64,000 nt of DNA from Actinernus sp. WN-2022 (GCA_030867875.1 JAOWCC010001501.1:14599524-14663523), one strand, 5' to 3'; shown: positions 1 through 10,402, counted from the stretch's first letter. Notes: generated by a model from the letters alone, not told the origin. Program-made: numbers and translations.

Positions 1-1459
1 GATTCTTGTTTAAGTTGACCTTGAGAGTTGAATATTGCTTCGCTCATCATAAATTATTCTCCGGTGTTTATTTCTCCGGGGTATTTCTGACAGCCCAAAA
101 CACGCTCAAAATTAATTTAGTGCATGTTGGCCTACAGATCACGGTGTTTGTGCTGGTATGTATTATGACCGAGAGGCATAAAACCTACGAAACGTACGTA
201 CCTCAAACAAGAATACCGTCCGATGGCAAAATCTATCAGCGCCACGAGATCAACAAATCGACAAAGAAATGCAGATATAAACACGCAATGATTTCAACTT
301 CACCGTACCTTAATTCATGACCTGACAAGACACTGTTCATTTTCACTTTCACTCTCAGCTTTGCTCTTGAGTTTGAGTTCGGCTTTGTTAAAGACTTCTT
401 ATTCAGTTCTATGGTATTGTGCAGTATATTTGAGTATACCAATCCACAGAGATTCAAATAACAAAGCCGTGGCGAAAGAGAAGCTTAAACGAGAAATATT
501 TTGTCTTCCTAGAAAAACACAACATCTTGCCCTTTCTATCGAAGAAGCCTTGGTTTCAGCAGAAAGGAAAACGCTAAATTCCAATTCGATATGTGTGGAT
601 CTTTGAGTCCTTCAGATCCGGCGTCGTGTCGTATATAAAATCACAGGCCATCTGGGTAAAAAACGCGGTCCTTCGGCTCCGACAAGAGCGCCAGTTGCAA
701 TATCCTGAGCCTGTTGAAGGCTTTCGCACGAGTGAAGTTAAATAAAACATTAAAGTGCATATGAGCCCTAGCCAGTTATCTTTGATATCGTTTGTACATG
801 AAGTGGATAGTCCAACGGTAGAATATTTCTTGATTTGGGTGTTGCGTCTTCGAGATATAAAGGTTTATATTTCCAATATGCTAATGATGTGATGTCATCA
901 CCGACATTTGCTGAATTTCTTTGTGCTTGTGAATTAAGCTATTTTCTAATTTAGAATTTTTGGGGGGTAAAATCACTTTGATAAGCTTCAAATATAACTT
1001 AGAATTTAAAAATAGGTAATTTCTCTCTACCAGCATGCTTTTGTATAATAAGTGATGTCGGCGATGACATCACATCATTAGCATATTGGAAATATAAACC
1101 TTTATATCTCGTAGACGCAACACCCAAATCAAGAAATATTATATCGTTGGACTATTCACTTCATGTACAATCGATATCAAATATAACTGGCTAGGGCTCA
1201 TATGCACTTTAAACTGCTTACATTTGAGACATGGGACTCCAAATTTGAGAGAGATTTGCTCGCGGATCCACCATTTTGATTTACTGTATTAAATTATGCA
1301 AATAAATTAACCTGGCGAGTGTTACGTGACCAGCACAGTGCGATCTGATTGGTGTGAATTTGACCTTTAACGCATGCGCAGAACGCTTGCTACACTGAAT
1401 AAAATAAAATAAACGACTTGCATTTTAAGACTCGTTGCTGCCACAGGCAGCCCGAGTAA
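1..1459 (+). mobile_element. Helitron-like copy A, 3' portion
   Basis: The 3' terminus is a hairpin (GCTGCC-ACA-GGCAGC) closing with CCCGAGTAA at 1,459. The same terminus ends copies at 3,094, 46,656 and 61,470. Read on the minus strand from about 1,390 down to 590, it matches the interiors of the 46.7 kb and 61.5 kb copies: an NRF1-like GCGCATGCG site, a start-codon region near 1,270, and a decayed short ORF. The 5' terminus is not seen and may lie outside the window. Positions 1-590 are weakly related to other interiors (a shared stretch near 165-225 also occurs near 2,876-2,935). Assignment to Helitron2/Helentron is inference. The dispersed family itself is seen directly. Confidence 0.55.
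754..1208. mobile_element. MITE with TTAA target duplication
   Basis: Long terminal inverted repeats (over 150 bp) start AGTGCATATGAG and end with the reverse complement. TTAA flanks both ends (750-753 and 1,209-1,212). The homologous copies near 46,910 and 61,730 show the uninterrupted site with a single TTAA, so the boundaries are well supported. There is no coding capacity. The TTAA duplication is characteristic of piggyBac and Kolobok superfamilies; which one is not resolved. Confidence 0.88.
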
Positions 1460-2204
1460 AAAGTATGCGCTGACGAAGAACCTTACAGCAAAACAACTGC
1501 TGTGTAATATGTACCGCTTTGTATCACTTGCTATTAAACCTAACTAGTTGTATTGATCGAATACAATTTGCCCTCAACCAGGTGGTGCTTATAGGTTATT
1601 TAACAGTGAAGATGGTTATCTACATTATGACTGTGTACGTGCTGTTTGTCATCTGTCGAGCAGCCAATTGGTGGTTTTCATCGTCATGACAACGCGATCG
1701 CAAAATTGGTTTGCATTGATAAAATCAAATAAAACATCTTGGTCCTTGTAGAACTACCAAAAATACACTTATAAACTAAATTTAGGAACATTAGATTATT
1801 TCCCAACGGAGCTGTGGGTCTGTTGGAAATAGAGATAGCTTCACAGTAATCACGATTATATTCTCCTTTAATATCACACAGTATACATTCACGTTTCGGC
1901 TCAAGGTAGTTCACGTCTCGATATCTGTACTAAAACTCTACTCAACTTGAATATACGCATTCCACTGATATCAGTATATCCGCGCGCTGACCTTATGCTG
2001 ACCCGCTGTCTTATCAGTTCCCATACATTGCCTACGACTCACGCAAAGGTTTACATTTAAGATACAAAAATTATGACAGCACAATTTCCGACACACTCCC
2101 CTGTTTAACTACAGGGTAGGCAAACACACCGAAATTATGCACTGACGGTAACTAACATGGAAATAATAGCAATACAAAATGTTCAGATACAGTGTTCAGC
2201 AATC
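1460..2204. other. Non-coding stretch, nothing recognised
   Basis: AT-rich sequence without a convincing ORF, exon or repeat structure beyond short A/T runs. A 76-codon minus-strand ORF near 1,684-1,914 has no recognisable motif and is taken as chance. Confidence 0.4.
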
Positions 2205-2610
2205 TTTTTTTTTTATTTAAACAATATTAATACTTAACATTTGCTCTAAGAGCTTAGAAGCTCATCTAGAGAACTTATGTTAAATAAATTACAATGATAT
2301 AGCCGCGTTACATGTCAGACGATAATAATAATAGTTGTAGGAGTTGAGTACATAAATAATTAGCAATAATAATTAAAAACAATTATAATCAAAAACGGTT
2401 CGATTGGACAATAAATGAATGGACGCATACAGAGGTTTACATTGGTGTTGTAGTCAAGCCCTGGAACACCGTAAAGGAACCAGTCGACTTTCTTTTTATC
2501 AGATGCGGACAGCCATTTAGGTCCAATTATTTGTGCAGCGGAGGCAAATAAAGTGTCACGCAGAGCAGCAAAAGTGTCACGCAGAGCAGCAAAAGTGTCA
2601 CATTTAAGAA
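2205..2610 (-). pseudogene. LINE-A, C-terminal end and 3' UTR
   Basis: On the minus strand this holds the last part of the LINE-A polyprotein (after a CxxC-type tail motif found at 3,095-3,237), a stop near 2,360, and a short 3' UTR ending in a poly(A) tract (T-run 2,205-2,214 on the plus strand). A 21-bp tandem duplication at about 2,548-2,608 repeats DTFAALR in the protein. The piece is separated from the rest of LINE-A by copy B and by the 10.7 kb palindrome. Confidence 0.7.
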
Positions 2611-3094
2611 AACAAGAGCCCATCTGGGCTTTCACTCGGGCCACATGAGATTGAAGATGAAATACACTTTCATTTGAAATCCTCTTAGTAATATTAACCA
2701 AAGAGAAGAATTATTAGCTGAATTTAGCAGTCTTTAGGAGTGACCAAGCATATATGTAATTTTATATTTTTGTTTTTCTCGTACGGTTGACCTTTTAATT
2801 TAAACACTACTTATTCATGTAACACACGTTTACAATTTAGTCTGCTGTTCTGTTATACTGCAGGTTCCGAGTATATATTATGACCGAGAGTAAAATGAAA
2901 TGTGGCATAAAACCTACGAAACGTACCCCAAACAAGCTGATAGCGTCCGCAGAATCTTAAGATGGCGACTGGACTTGAGATAAATTTATTAGCTCCAATA
3001 ATTAATGCATAATTTAACGCATGCGCAGAAATTTTGCTGCACAGAACAAAACCTGCAGATTAAGACTCGTGCCTGCCACAGGCAGCCCGAGTAA
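2611..3094 (+). mobile_element. Helitron-like copy B, short complete copy
   Basis: The 5' end is AACAAGAGCCC followed by a small hairpin and ACTCGGGC. The 3' end is a GCCTGCC-ACA-GGCAGC hairpin closing in CCCGAGTAA at 3,094. Both ends match the copies at 46,656-48,475 and 61,470-63,669. It sits inside the LINE-A C-terminal coding region. It is 484 bp long and non-coding, so non-autonomous. Confidence 0.75.
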
Positions 3095-3237
3095 TAATGT
3101 TTAGTGTTTTCAATGGGAGCACCACAACTAGTACATGCAGGTGATGATATTCAATTCTTTGTAAAAAGGTCGTAATTTAAAGCACTATTACTTAATCTTA
3201 AACGAGTATGCAAAATTGAAGGCAATCGGTCTCCAAG
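3095..3237 (-). pseudogene. LINE-A, internal piece of polyprotein C-terminus
   Basis: The minus-strand frame continues the reverse-transcriptase C-terminal frame left at 13,903. It then shifts near 3,150 into a short segment with a CTSCGAPIENTKHY motif typical of the zinc-binding tail of LINE polyproteins. The frame continuity across the palindrome is what defines the palindrome insertion site. CCAAG at 3,233-3,237 is one copy of the target duplication. Confidence 0.75.
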
Positions 3238-3259
3238 AGTAGTATACAAAGTAGGGGGA

Positions 3260-3370
3260 CTGGGACACACACAACAAATTTCAACGAACAAATGCAACAA
3301 AAAGCAACAAAGAGCATCAAACGGCTGGGACACGTACAACAAATTTCAACGAACCGATGCAACAAAAAAA
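3260..3370 (+). repeat. Outer direct repeats of the left arm
   Basis: Two imperfect copies, starting at 3,260 and 3,325 (spacing 65 bp), share CTGGGACAC and ACAACAAATTTCAACGAAC. They lie directly inside the element end. They could be binding sites for the element's Rep or HTH protein (inference). Confidence 0.7.
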
Positions 3371-3498
3371 CAAACATATGACACAAGAAAAAAAAAACAT
3401 ATAATAAGACCCTCATTTTTTCGTTGTATTTTTTAGTGCCCGTTGTTGCATTTTTTTTTTCACCCCATTAGAGAAAGGTTACTATTAGGTATTGCACT

Positions 3499-6398
3499 AT
3501 GGCCGAACCCCGTTTATTATATCGTGCGATATTCTATCGTATTTTCTCTAGCGATTCTCGTTTTTCCAACCCCGGGACTTTCGCAACATTATTAGAGCGA
3601 TCGTGCTATAATCGAGTAATCGAAGCCCTTCAAACAGAAGCAGTCGTCCGTAGTTGGACATCCGATTCGTTCATAAATATTTATTCTTCACGATGTGGAA
3701 CCGTACTTATAGGACCCTCATTTTTTTTTTCGGCTACCCCTCGTTTCGGCAACCATTTTGGCGAACACTTGCCACCCCCCAACAAGAAAGATGCAATTTG
3801 TTGCCAAGAAACTTCGTGTTGAACACTGGTGGCCCAAGGGATATAGGCAACCATTCCGATTGCCCCAAACCCTACAGCAACATGGCAGCTATCCACGCAA
3901 CATTCGAAAGCATGGGACTTCGTATGGAAAAGAACACAGCCCTCCATCTCCTACAAGAGAATACCTACGATAGCAACCTCGTTTCGATGTGGACTATCTG
4001 TCTGGAAACGAAGGCCAAACCAACCTGGTTCCACTCGAAGGTCTCCCAACGTTCGTGGACGACGTATACGTGTTCGGCTATCTATCTCGCGAGGAAGTAG
4101 TCTACAAAGGCCGAAAGGTTCTACTATCCACAGGAGAAGGTGGGAAAGCGAAACAGGTGGTTGCAGCAATCCAACTCGCAATCCAAAACTCTACCCTATC
4201 GAGCAAATCCCTACACGCAGCCATTGTCCACACAGTTCGATCTACCACCACTGGTATTGTCTCTACGACGATAGCCCGAATAGAAAACGACACAGAAAGC
4301 CGAGCACTCCAAGCATGGCGCAAGCTATATCCAGACAAAGAACCCGAGGCCTACTTCGTCGCCAAGGTAGATGTATCGGAAATTCCAATGGAGCAACTAC
4401 GAGATGCACTTGCAGGATTCGAAAGGCACCTCGAAATCGGCGGATACGGAATCTATTGCATAGACTATACCCAAGACTTCTCGGGAGTACTAGATCGCCC
4501 AACCCCTTGTGGACCATCTGGTGGAAAACGAAGGCATGCGAGAACAAGGAGACCTGGGCAGTGCAATGCGAGCCGACAGAGCAACCATCTTGGACAACAC
4601 AGGCTCTGTTGGAAAACACGTTTGCACGTATCTTCGCACCACACCAACAGGCAAGACGATTCGTGCAAAGATATACAACAAGATAGTTTCCAATTTCGAA
4701 GCAGGAGAGATTCGAGAACCTTTTGGTGGCCACCTTGCAGACTATGTCGACTGTCCCAACGAACATCTTCGCAAAACATTCCAGCAGCCGGATGTCCAGG
4801 CTAGAGGATGCACTCGAGTCGAAGTTTCGCTATATGCATGCCGCCTTGGCGAAGAGTTGTCTACCAATATAGGCAAAGAGCTGGTAGAGGGGGTTCTACA
4901 GACCTTGGGCCAAGATCTCTTCGTAGTACAACCACCATCCAGGCAATGGAAGAATCTCGCCCAAGAGCTGGACCGTTGTTGTATTCTTGCAGATCGGCCA
5001 TCCCACACAATATATGCAGTGTGGTATGCCCATTCCAAGACGAAGAGGGTAGCAGGAGTGCGGGTAGCTCCTACAGCAGCCATATGCGACAACGACCAGT
5101 ACTGGGAGAAAGCAGTACAATGGACGATTTCCGAGTTTGGTTTCCGATGCTGCCCAATATTTCGTGTGGATATTCTAGAGGCCACAGACGATGGCATCGA
5201 CATAGGTCCACTTCGCTGCTACACAAAAGCAGCCAACACTTCTACTATTCTTGCTGCCAGCAAACACCCAGTGCAGAAACACACCAACTGCCTTCCACCA
5301 AGCCAACTGTTTCCAGAAACCACCCAAGTAGCATGGATATGGCGAGAAAAACACACAAACCATGCTATAGGGAAAGAAAAGATTCGATGGCCACTAGAAG
5401 AAATACCCACAGATCGCGAAATATCCACGCTATCTACACACCATAGGCTAGCTAGATTGTTGTCTATTGCAGATGCGAAGAAGGCCGAGTTGTGGCGTCG
5501 TAGAGTTGTCGAAGAACAAGTTGCACTTCGAGCGAAAAGGATAGAAGAGATCGCGAACATAGAACGCTTCCTATCTGGAAAGAGAGCTTTCGAAGCAAAA
5601 GCAGCCAAGGTCGTAGGCAGGATAGAGATGGCCGCGAAAAACCCAACCTACAAGCTAGACTACTTTCTTCCCCACACCAACTTTCGTGTCCTAGGATTCC
5701 GAAGATGCAAAAGCCAGTATGGCAATACAGCCAGAATCTTTGTAGATGTCGAGGTGCCAGGGTGCGACGTACGAGAGGATATGGCCATATGGAGCACAAA
5801 AGGACTGTCGACTATACTCGACAAACTCGAGGGCAACTTCTCGCAGGCCAACCAACTATACTACCTAGTCCAACTATCCCCAAACAAACCAACCTTTCGT
5901 TTCCAAACCCAACCGGCGAAAAAGTTCTATGCCAACAACAAACAAATCGAATGGATTCCCATATCTATGCAAGAGACCCCAAACCCAGCAGACAAGCCTT
6001 TGGTAGAAGCCCTATTGCAAAAAGCCAACGAGGCATACGACGAGCTTCGTAGACACCCACGCAACCTTGCTATTGTACCACCACCCAAAAGAACAGAGTG
6101 CAACAAAGCAGTCGATCTAGCTATAGGCGAGTACATTTGCTTCCTATATTCTACAACCACCTTCCGAGGTAGTCCAAGAACTATTCTACATCTTCTTCCT
6201 GCAGATAGCGATGGCGAGCCTACCACCGACGAAGAGATGCCTACATATGGTTTCTTCCTAGAGCGAGAACTAGAAGCAATTGGCACAACAAACTTGGAAC
6301 GGGCTCTAGCTCCACTTCGCTGCTATCTTGGAGACATTCGAACCACACCAAACAAGAAGAAGGACAGACTTGCCACCATATCTATCTGCCAAGACTAG
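3499..6398 (+). pseudogene. Rep-like initiator gene, left copy, frameshifted
   Basis: This is the mirror of the open gene at 10,737-13,346. The frame is broken three times: a 10-T run at 3,721-3,730 separates an ATG-started leader ORF (from 3,499) from the Rep frame; a 10-bp deletion occurs near 3,986 relative to the right arm, at a CG microhomology; and one extra C lies in 4,503-4,506. From 4,509 to 6,398 the frame is open (629 codons) and nearly identical to the right copy. Amino-acid differences are few (for example G versus D in the FxGHL segment). The breaks look recent. Reads spanning one arm would decide whether they are real or assembly noise. Confidence 0.85.
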
Positions 6399-6732
6399 CC
6401 AGACGTTGGAATGCCGGACTATCTGGCCATGGCAAAACAAGACCATCCTCGTTGCACAACGAAGGAGTCTCGAAGTCTACGTCTCGCACAAGATACAATG
6501 GCCCGAGAGCAAGAGAATCGCATAGCGATTTCCCCACACTTTCTATTCCAACATCTTCCACACCTACATAGCACAAAATACCTTCTCCCTTTTTCGGCGA
6601 AGCAAGATATGCCTCCAAGGAAATCTGGGTCGCACCCGAAGACACTGCCGTAGCCATGGCTTCCTTCCAGGCCCGTATCGGATAGAACATTGGCCACTTT
6701 CCCCAACAACCGTACATTCGTAGAATATCCAT
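6382..6732 (-). CDS. Small convergent ORF, 116 aa, left copy
   Basis: An ATG-started ORF on the opposite strand to rep; its last codons overlap the rep 3' end by about 17 bp. The translation is identical in the right arm. It looks protein-like: an N-terminal aromatic segment (WGKWPMFYPIRAWKEA), a short alpha/beta-like middle and a C-terminal DVDFETPSLCNEDG stretch. No family is recognised. The spliced or unspliced state is unknown. A shorter plus-strand ORF in the same place (6,411-6,653) looks like a shadow. Confidence 0.45.
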   Translation of the reverse strand: MDILRMYGCWGKWPMFYPIRAWKEAMATAVSSGATQISLEAYLASPKKGEGILCYVGVEDVGIESVGKSLCDSLALGPLYLVRDVDFETPSLCNEDGLVLPWPDSPAFQRLASLGR

Positions 6733-6946
6733 ATTGCCATATACCTACATATAGCCATTCTCCAAAAGGGAATACATATACATATACGCGCTGCGAGATC
6801 TACGATTCTACTGCAAAGCTACGATCCTATTGCAAAGCTACGATCCTATTGCAAAGCTACGACTACAGCTCCAACTATGGATATCGTCTCTAGCTATACG
6901 TACATGTTGGAGAAACAGCTACATATATAGATATAGATACTATACG

Positions 6947-7552
6947 ATGCCACACAAAGCAGTTCTTTCGCCAGACCAGATCCAAAGTATTGCTTCGGGA
7001 GAGGTTGGTATTCGAGAGGCAGTACGACTCTACGGTATAGGACAAGGTAGAGCCTACCGAATCCAGAAAGGTTTGGAAACGCCTTCCATTGCTCCGACTA
7101 TACAACCCGAGACCAAAATCCACGAGCCAATGCAGGATATAGCAATCCTAGATCGTATACTAGATCTAGAACAAAAAGTGCAAATCCTAGAGGAAAACCA
7201 ACAATCCAATATAGTAGAAGATCCTATCCTAGAGTTGGAGATCCCAACCGAGCCAACGCAAGATGTAGCCCAACTACTAGAGTACATACAGGAACTGGAG
7301 ACAGATCTAGATGTTGCAAATCTGCGAGCCGATATAACGGAATCGAACCCAAAAGAAGTAGTATGGCCAAGTGTGCTTTTCTGCATCTTTGCTATATCCT
7401 CCGCAACCATAGAATATCGATTGGCAGAAAATAGAAAGCACATAGGACCTACCAAATTAGAAGGAAAAAAGAGCAAACATATACAGCCCGACAAATTGGA
7501 AGGAAGTAGACCAAACCCACATATACATAGACCACCACCCGACATGGAGTAG
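6947..7552 (+). CDS. HTH / coiled-coil / membrane-segment protein, left copy
   Basis: 201 aa from an ATG at 6,947. Residues 6-42 (LSPDQIQSIASGEVGIREAV and on) resemble a resolvase/Hin-type helix-turn-helix. Residues about 61-85 and 107-128 are acidic, leucine-rich coiled-coil-like segments. Residues about 138-157 are hydrophobic (VLFCIFAISSATIEY), a possible membrane span. The tail is basic and proline-rich (HIHRPPPDME). It could be a DNA-binding accessory or partition-like protein of the element; this is inference. It lies downstream of rep in the same direction. The stop is followed at once by a second, headless copy of the 3' two-thirds of the gene. Confidence 0.7.
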   Translation: MPHKAVLSPDQIQSIASGEVGIREAVRLYGIGQGRAYRIQKGLETPSIAPTIQPETKIHEPMQDIAILDRILDLEQKVQILEENQQSNIVEDPILELEIPTEPTQDVAQLLEYIQELETDLDVANLRADITESNPKEVVWPSVLFCIFAISSATIEYRLAENRKHIGPTKLEGKKSKHIQPDKLEGSRPNPHIHRPPPDME

Positions 7553-7928
7553 GAAATTGAGGAAAACCAACAATCCAATATAGTAGAAGATCCTATCCTA
7601 GAGTTGGAGATCCCAACCGAGCCAACGCAAGATGTAGCCCAACTACTAGAGTACATACAGGAACTGGAGACAGATCTAGATGTTGCAAATCTGCGAGCCG
7701 ATATAGCGGAATCGAACCCAAAAGAAGTAGTATGGCCAAGTGTGCTTTTCTGCATCTTTGCTATATCCTCCGCAACCATAGAATATCGATTGGCAGAAAA
7801 TAGAAAGCACATAGGACCTACCAAATTAGAAGGAAAAAAGAGCAAACATATACAGCCCGACAAATTGGAAGGAAGTAGACCAAACCCACATATACATAGA
7901 CCACCACCCGACATGGAGTAGGAAATTG
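7191..7928 (+). repeat. 369-bp tandem duplication within the HTH gene
   Basis: 7,191-7,559 is repeated at 7,560-7,928 with almost no change. The second copy encodes 105 codons without the HTH. The right arm has only one copy, so the duplication postdates formation of the palindrome, or was lost from the other arm. The length is a multiple of three, but a stop codon separates the copies. Confidence 0.92.
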
Positions 7929-7952
7929 CCTATGTAGACCACCACAAACAAA

Positions 7953-8578
7953 GCAAAAATAGAAAACAAGTAGCATCGCAAAAATAGAAAACAAGTAGCA
8001 CAGCAAAAATAGAAAACAAATAGCATAGCAAAAATAGAAAACAAATAGCATAGCAAAAGTAGAAAACGAATAGCATCGCAAAAATAGAAAACAAGTAGCA
8101 CAGCAAAAATAGAAAACAAATAGCATAGCAAAAATAGAAAACAAATAGCATAGCAAAAATAGAAAACAGTAGCATCGCAAAAATAGAAAACAAGTAGCAT
8201 CGCAAAAATAGAAAACACGTAGCATTGCAAAAAATAGAAAACAGTAGCATCGCAAAAAATAGAAAACAGTAGCATCGCAAAAAAATAGAAAACAGTAGCA
8301 TCGCAAAAAAAAAAAATAGAAAACAGCAGCATCGCAAAAAAAAAAAGAAAACAGTAGCACCGCAAAAATAGAAAACAAATGGCAAAGCAAAAGTAGAAAA
8401 CAAATAGCAAAGCAAAAGTAGAAAACGAATAGCATCGCAAAAATAGAAAACAAATAGCAAAGCAAAAGTAGAAAACAAATAGCATCGCAAAAATAGAAAA
8501 CAAGTAGCATCGCAAAAATAGAAAACAAATAGAAAAACAAATGGCACCGCAAAAGATAGGAAAACGAATGGCACGGCA
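7953..8578 (+). repeat. 25-bp tandem array, left arm
   Basis: About 24 units of GCAAAAATAGAAAACAAATAGCAT(C/A), with variants of 23-27 bp (an A-rich stretch lengthens near 8,310-8,345). It lies between the HTH gene and the palindrome centre. Because 25 is not a multiple of three and the unit lacks stops on the minus strand, long Phe/Cys/Leu-rich ORFs appear in several frames; these are artefacts. The position suggests iteron-like replication or partition sites (inference). Confidence 0.9.
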
Positions 8579-8792
8579 AAATACGAACCATAGCAAACAA
8601 CGTCCAGCCTACAGTCCACCACCACGAATCTGCAGACAAATACAATCCATAGGCACCACAAAAGAACTACTATCTTTGGCGATTGCTTTCTCCAGGTACG
8701 TATGCGTAGTATCGTGTCTCTGGATGTGTAGTATCTTGTCTACCCACATATGTTCGTACCTGTAGAGGCGATACGATACTAGTCCGGACTAG
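8541..8792 (+). other. Inner tip of the left arm, with a weak 74-aa ORF
   Basis: Between the array and the centre. An ATG-started ORF (8,541-8,765) is kept in both arms with one difference. It has a basic start and a hydrophobic C-terminal half. Starting inside the array makes it doubtful. The last bases before the centre run into the CTAG palindromes. Confidence 0.35.
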
Positions 8793-8824
8793 CAAAAAAC
8801 TAGCAAAGGTCTAGTCCGGACTAG
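8779..8824. repeat. Palindrome centre: two 14-bp palindromes around an 18-bp loop
   Basis: CTAGTCCGGACTAG occurs at 8,779-8,792 and again at 8,811-8,824. Each is a perfect palindrome, and together they close the 5 kb arms. The spacer 8,793-8,810 is not symmetrical and holds another CTAG. The layout resembles a duplicated hairpin telomere or concatemer junction (inference). Confidence 0.9.
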
Positions 8825-9026
8825 TATCGTATCGCCTCTACAGGTACGAACATATGTGGGTAGACAAGATACTACACATCCAGAGACACGATACTACGCA
8901 TACGTACCTGGAGAAAGCAATCGCCAAAGATAGTAGTTCTTTTGTGGTGCCTATGGAGTGTATTTGTCTGCAGATTCGTGGTGGTGGACTGTAGGCTGGA
9001 CGTTGTTTGCTATGGTTCGTATTTTG

Positions 9027-9552
9027 CCGTGCCATTCGTTTTCCTATCTTTTGCGGTGCCATTTGTTTTTCTATTTGTTTTCTATTTTTGCGATGCTACT
9101 TGTTTTCTATTTTTGCGATGCTATTTGTTTTCTACTTTTGCTTTGCTATTTGTTTTCTATTTTTGCGATGCTATTCGTTTTCTACTTTTGCTTTGCTATT
9201 TGTTTTCTACTTTTGCTTTGCCATTTGTTTTCTATTTTTGCGGTGCTACTGTTTTCTTTTTTTTTTTGCGATGCTGCTGTTTTTTTTTTTTTTTTTTTTG
9301 CGATGCTACTGTTTTCTATTTTTTTGCGATGCTACTGTTTTCTATTTTTTGCGATGCTACTGTTTTCTATTTTTTGCAATGCTACGTGTTTTCTATTTTT
9401 GCGATGCTACTTGTTTTCTATTTTTGCGATGCTACTGTTTTCTATTTTTGCTATGCTATTTGTTTTCTATTTTTGCTATGCTATTTGTTTTCTATTTTTG
9501 CTGTGCTACTTGTTTTCTATTTTTGCGATGCTACTTGTTTTCTATTTTTGCT
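9027..9552 (-). repeat. 25-bp tandem array, right arm
   Basis: About 21 units, the mirror of the left array, again with a homopolymer-expanded part (9,255-9,300). Unit number and T-run lengths differ from the left arm. Confidence 0.9.
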
Positions 9553-9582
9553 TTGTTTGTGGTGGTCTACATAGGCAATTTC

Positions 9583-10188
9583 CTACTCCATGTCGGGTGG
9601 TGGTCTATGTATATGTGGGTTTGGTCTACTTCCTTCCAATTTGTCGGGCTGTATATGTTTGCTCTTTTTTCCTTCTAATTTGGTAGGTCCTATGTGCTTT
9701 CTATTTTCTGCCAATCGATATTCTATGGTTGCGGAGGATATAGCAAAGATGCAGAAAAGCACACTTGGCCATACTACTTCTTTTGGGTTCGATTCCGCTA
9801 TATCGGCTCGCAGATTTGCAACATCTAGATCTGTCTCCAGTTCCTGTATGTACTCTAGTAGTTGGGCTACATCTTGCGTTGGCTCGGTTGGGATCTCCAA
9901 CTCTAGGATAGGATCTTCTACTATATTGGATTGTTGGTTTTCCTCTAGGATTTGCACTTTTTGTTCTAGATCTAGTATACGATCTAGGATTGCTATATCC
10001 TGCATTGGCTCGTGGATTTTGGTCTCGGGTTGTATAGTCGGAGCAATGGAAGGCGTTTCCAAACCTTTCTGGATTCGGTAGGCTCTACCTTGTCCTATAC
10101 CGTAGAGTCGTACTGCCTCTCGAATACCAACCTCTCCCGAAGCAATACTTTGGATCTGGTCTGGCGAAAGAACTGCTTTGTGTGGCAT
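9583..10188 (-). CDS. HTH / coiled-coil / membrane-segment protein, right copy
   Basis: 201 aa from an ATG at 10,188, essentially identical to the left copy. N-terminal HTH (about residues 6-42), two coiled-coil-like stretches, one hydrophobic segment (about 138-157) and a proline-rich tail. Here the gene is single and ends shortly before the array. It sits downstream of rep in the same direction, with about 550 bp between them partly filled by the convergent ORF. A role in binding the 25-bp array is an inference from position only. Confidence 0.72.
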   Translation of the reverse strand: MPHKAVLSPDQIQSIASGEVGIREAVRLYGIGQGRAYRIQKGLETPSIAPTIQPETKIHEPMQDIAILDRILDLEQKVQILEENQQSNIVEDPILELEIPTEPTQDVAQLLEYIQELETDLDVANLRADIAESNPKEVVWPSVLFCIFAISSATIEYRLAENRKHIGPTKLEGKKSKHIQPDKLEGSRPNPHIHRPPPDME

Positions 10189-10402
10189 CGTATAGTATCT
10201 ATATCTATATATGTAGCTGTTTCTCCAACATGTACGTATAGCTAGAGACGATATTCATAGTTGGAGCTGTAGTCGTAGCTTTGCAATAGGATCGTAGCTT
10301 TGCAATAGGATCGTAGCTTTGCAGTAGAATCGTAGATCTCGCAGCGCGTATATGTATATGTATTCCCTTTTGGAGAATGGCTATATGTAGGTATATGGCA
10401 AT

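Larger units (their letters stand above)
3238..8792 (+). repeat. Left arm of the palindrome
   Basis: Reverse-complementary to 8,811-13,902 along its whole length. It is longer by about 463 bp, explained by a 369-bp tandem duplication (7,191-7,928) and a longer 25-bp array. Its rep gene is frameshifted. Confidence 0.95.

Noticed and set aside
4263..5203. Minus-strand ORFs of 100-170 codons opposite rep
   Set aside because: Shadows of the rep reading frame; Cys/Ser-rich composition and no motif.
7953..8578. CRISPR-like array
   Set aside because: Units are contiguous tandem repeats without unique spacers, in a eukaryotic element.
7818..9686. Long Phe/Cys/Leu-rich ORFs in several frames across the 25-bp arrays
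   Set aside because: The stop-free reading comes from the repeat period and composition; all frames give the same kind of peptide, and ends follow the array, not a gene.
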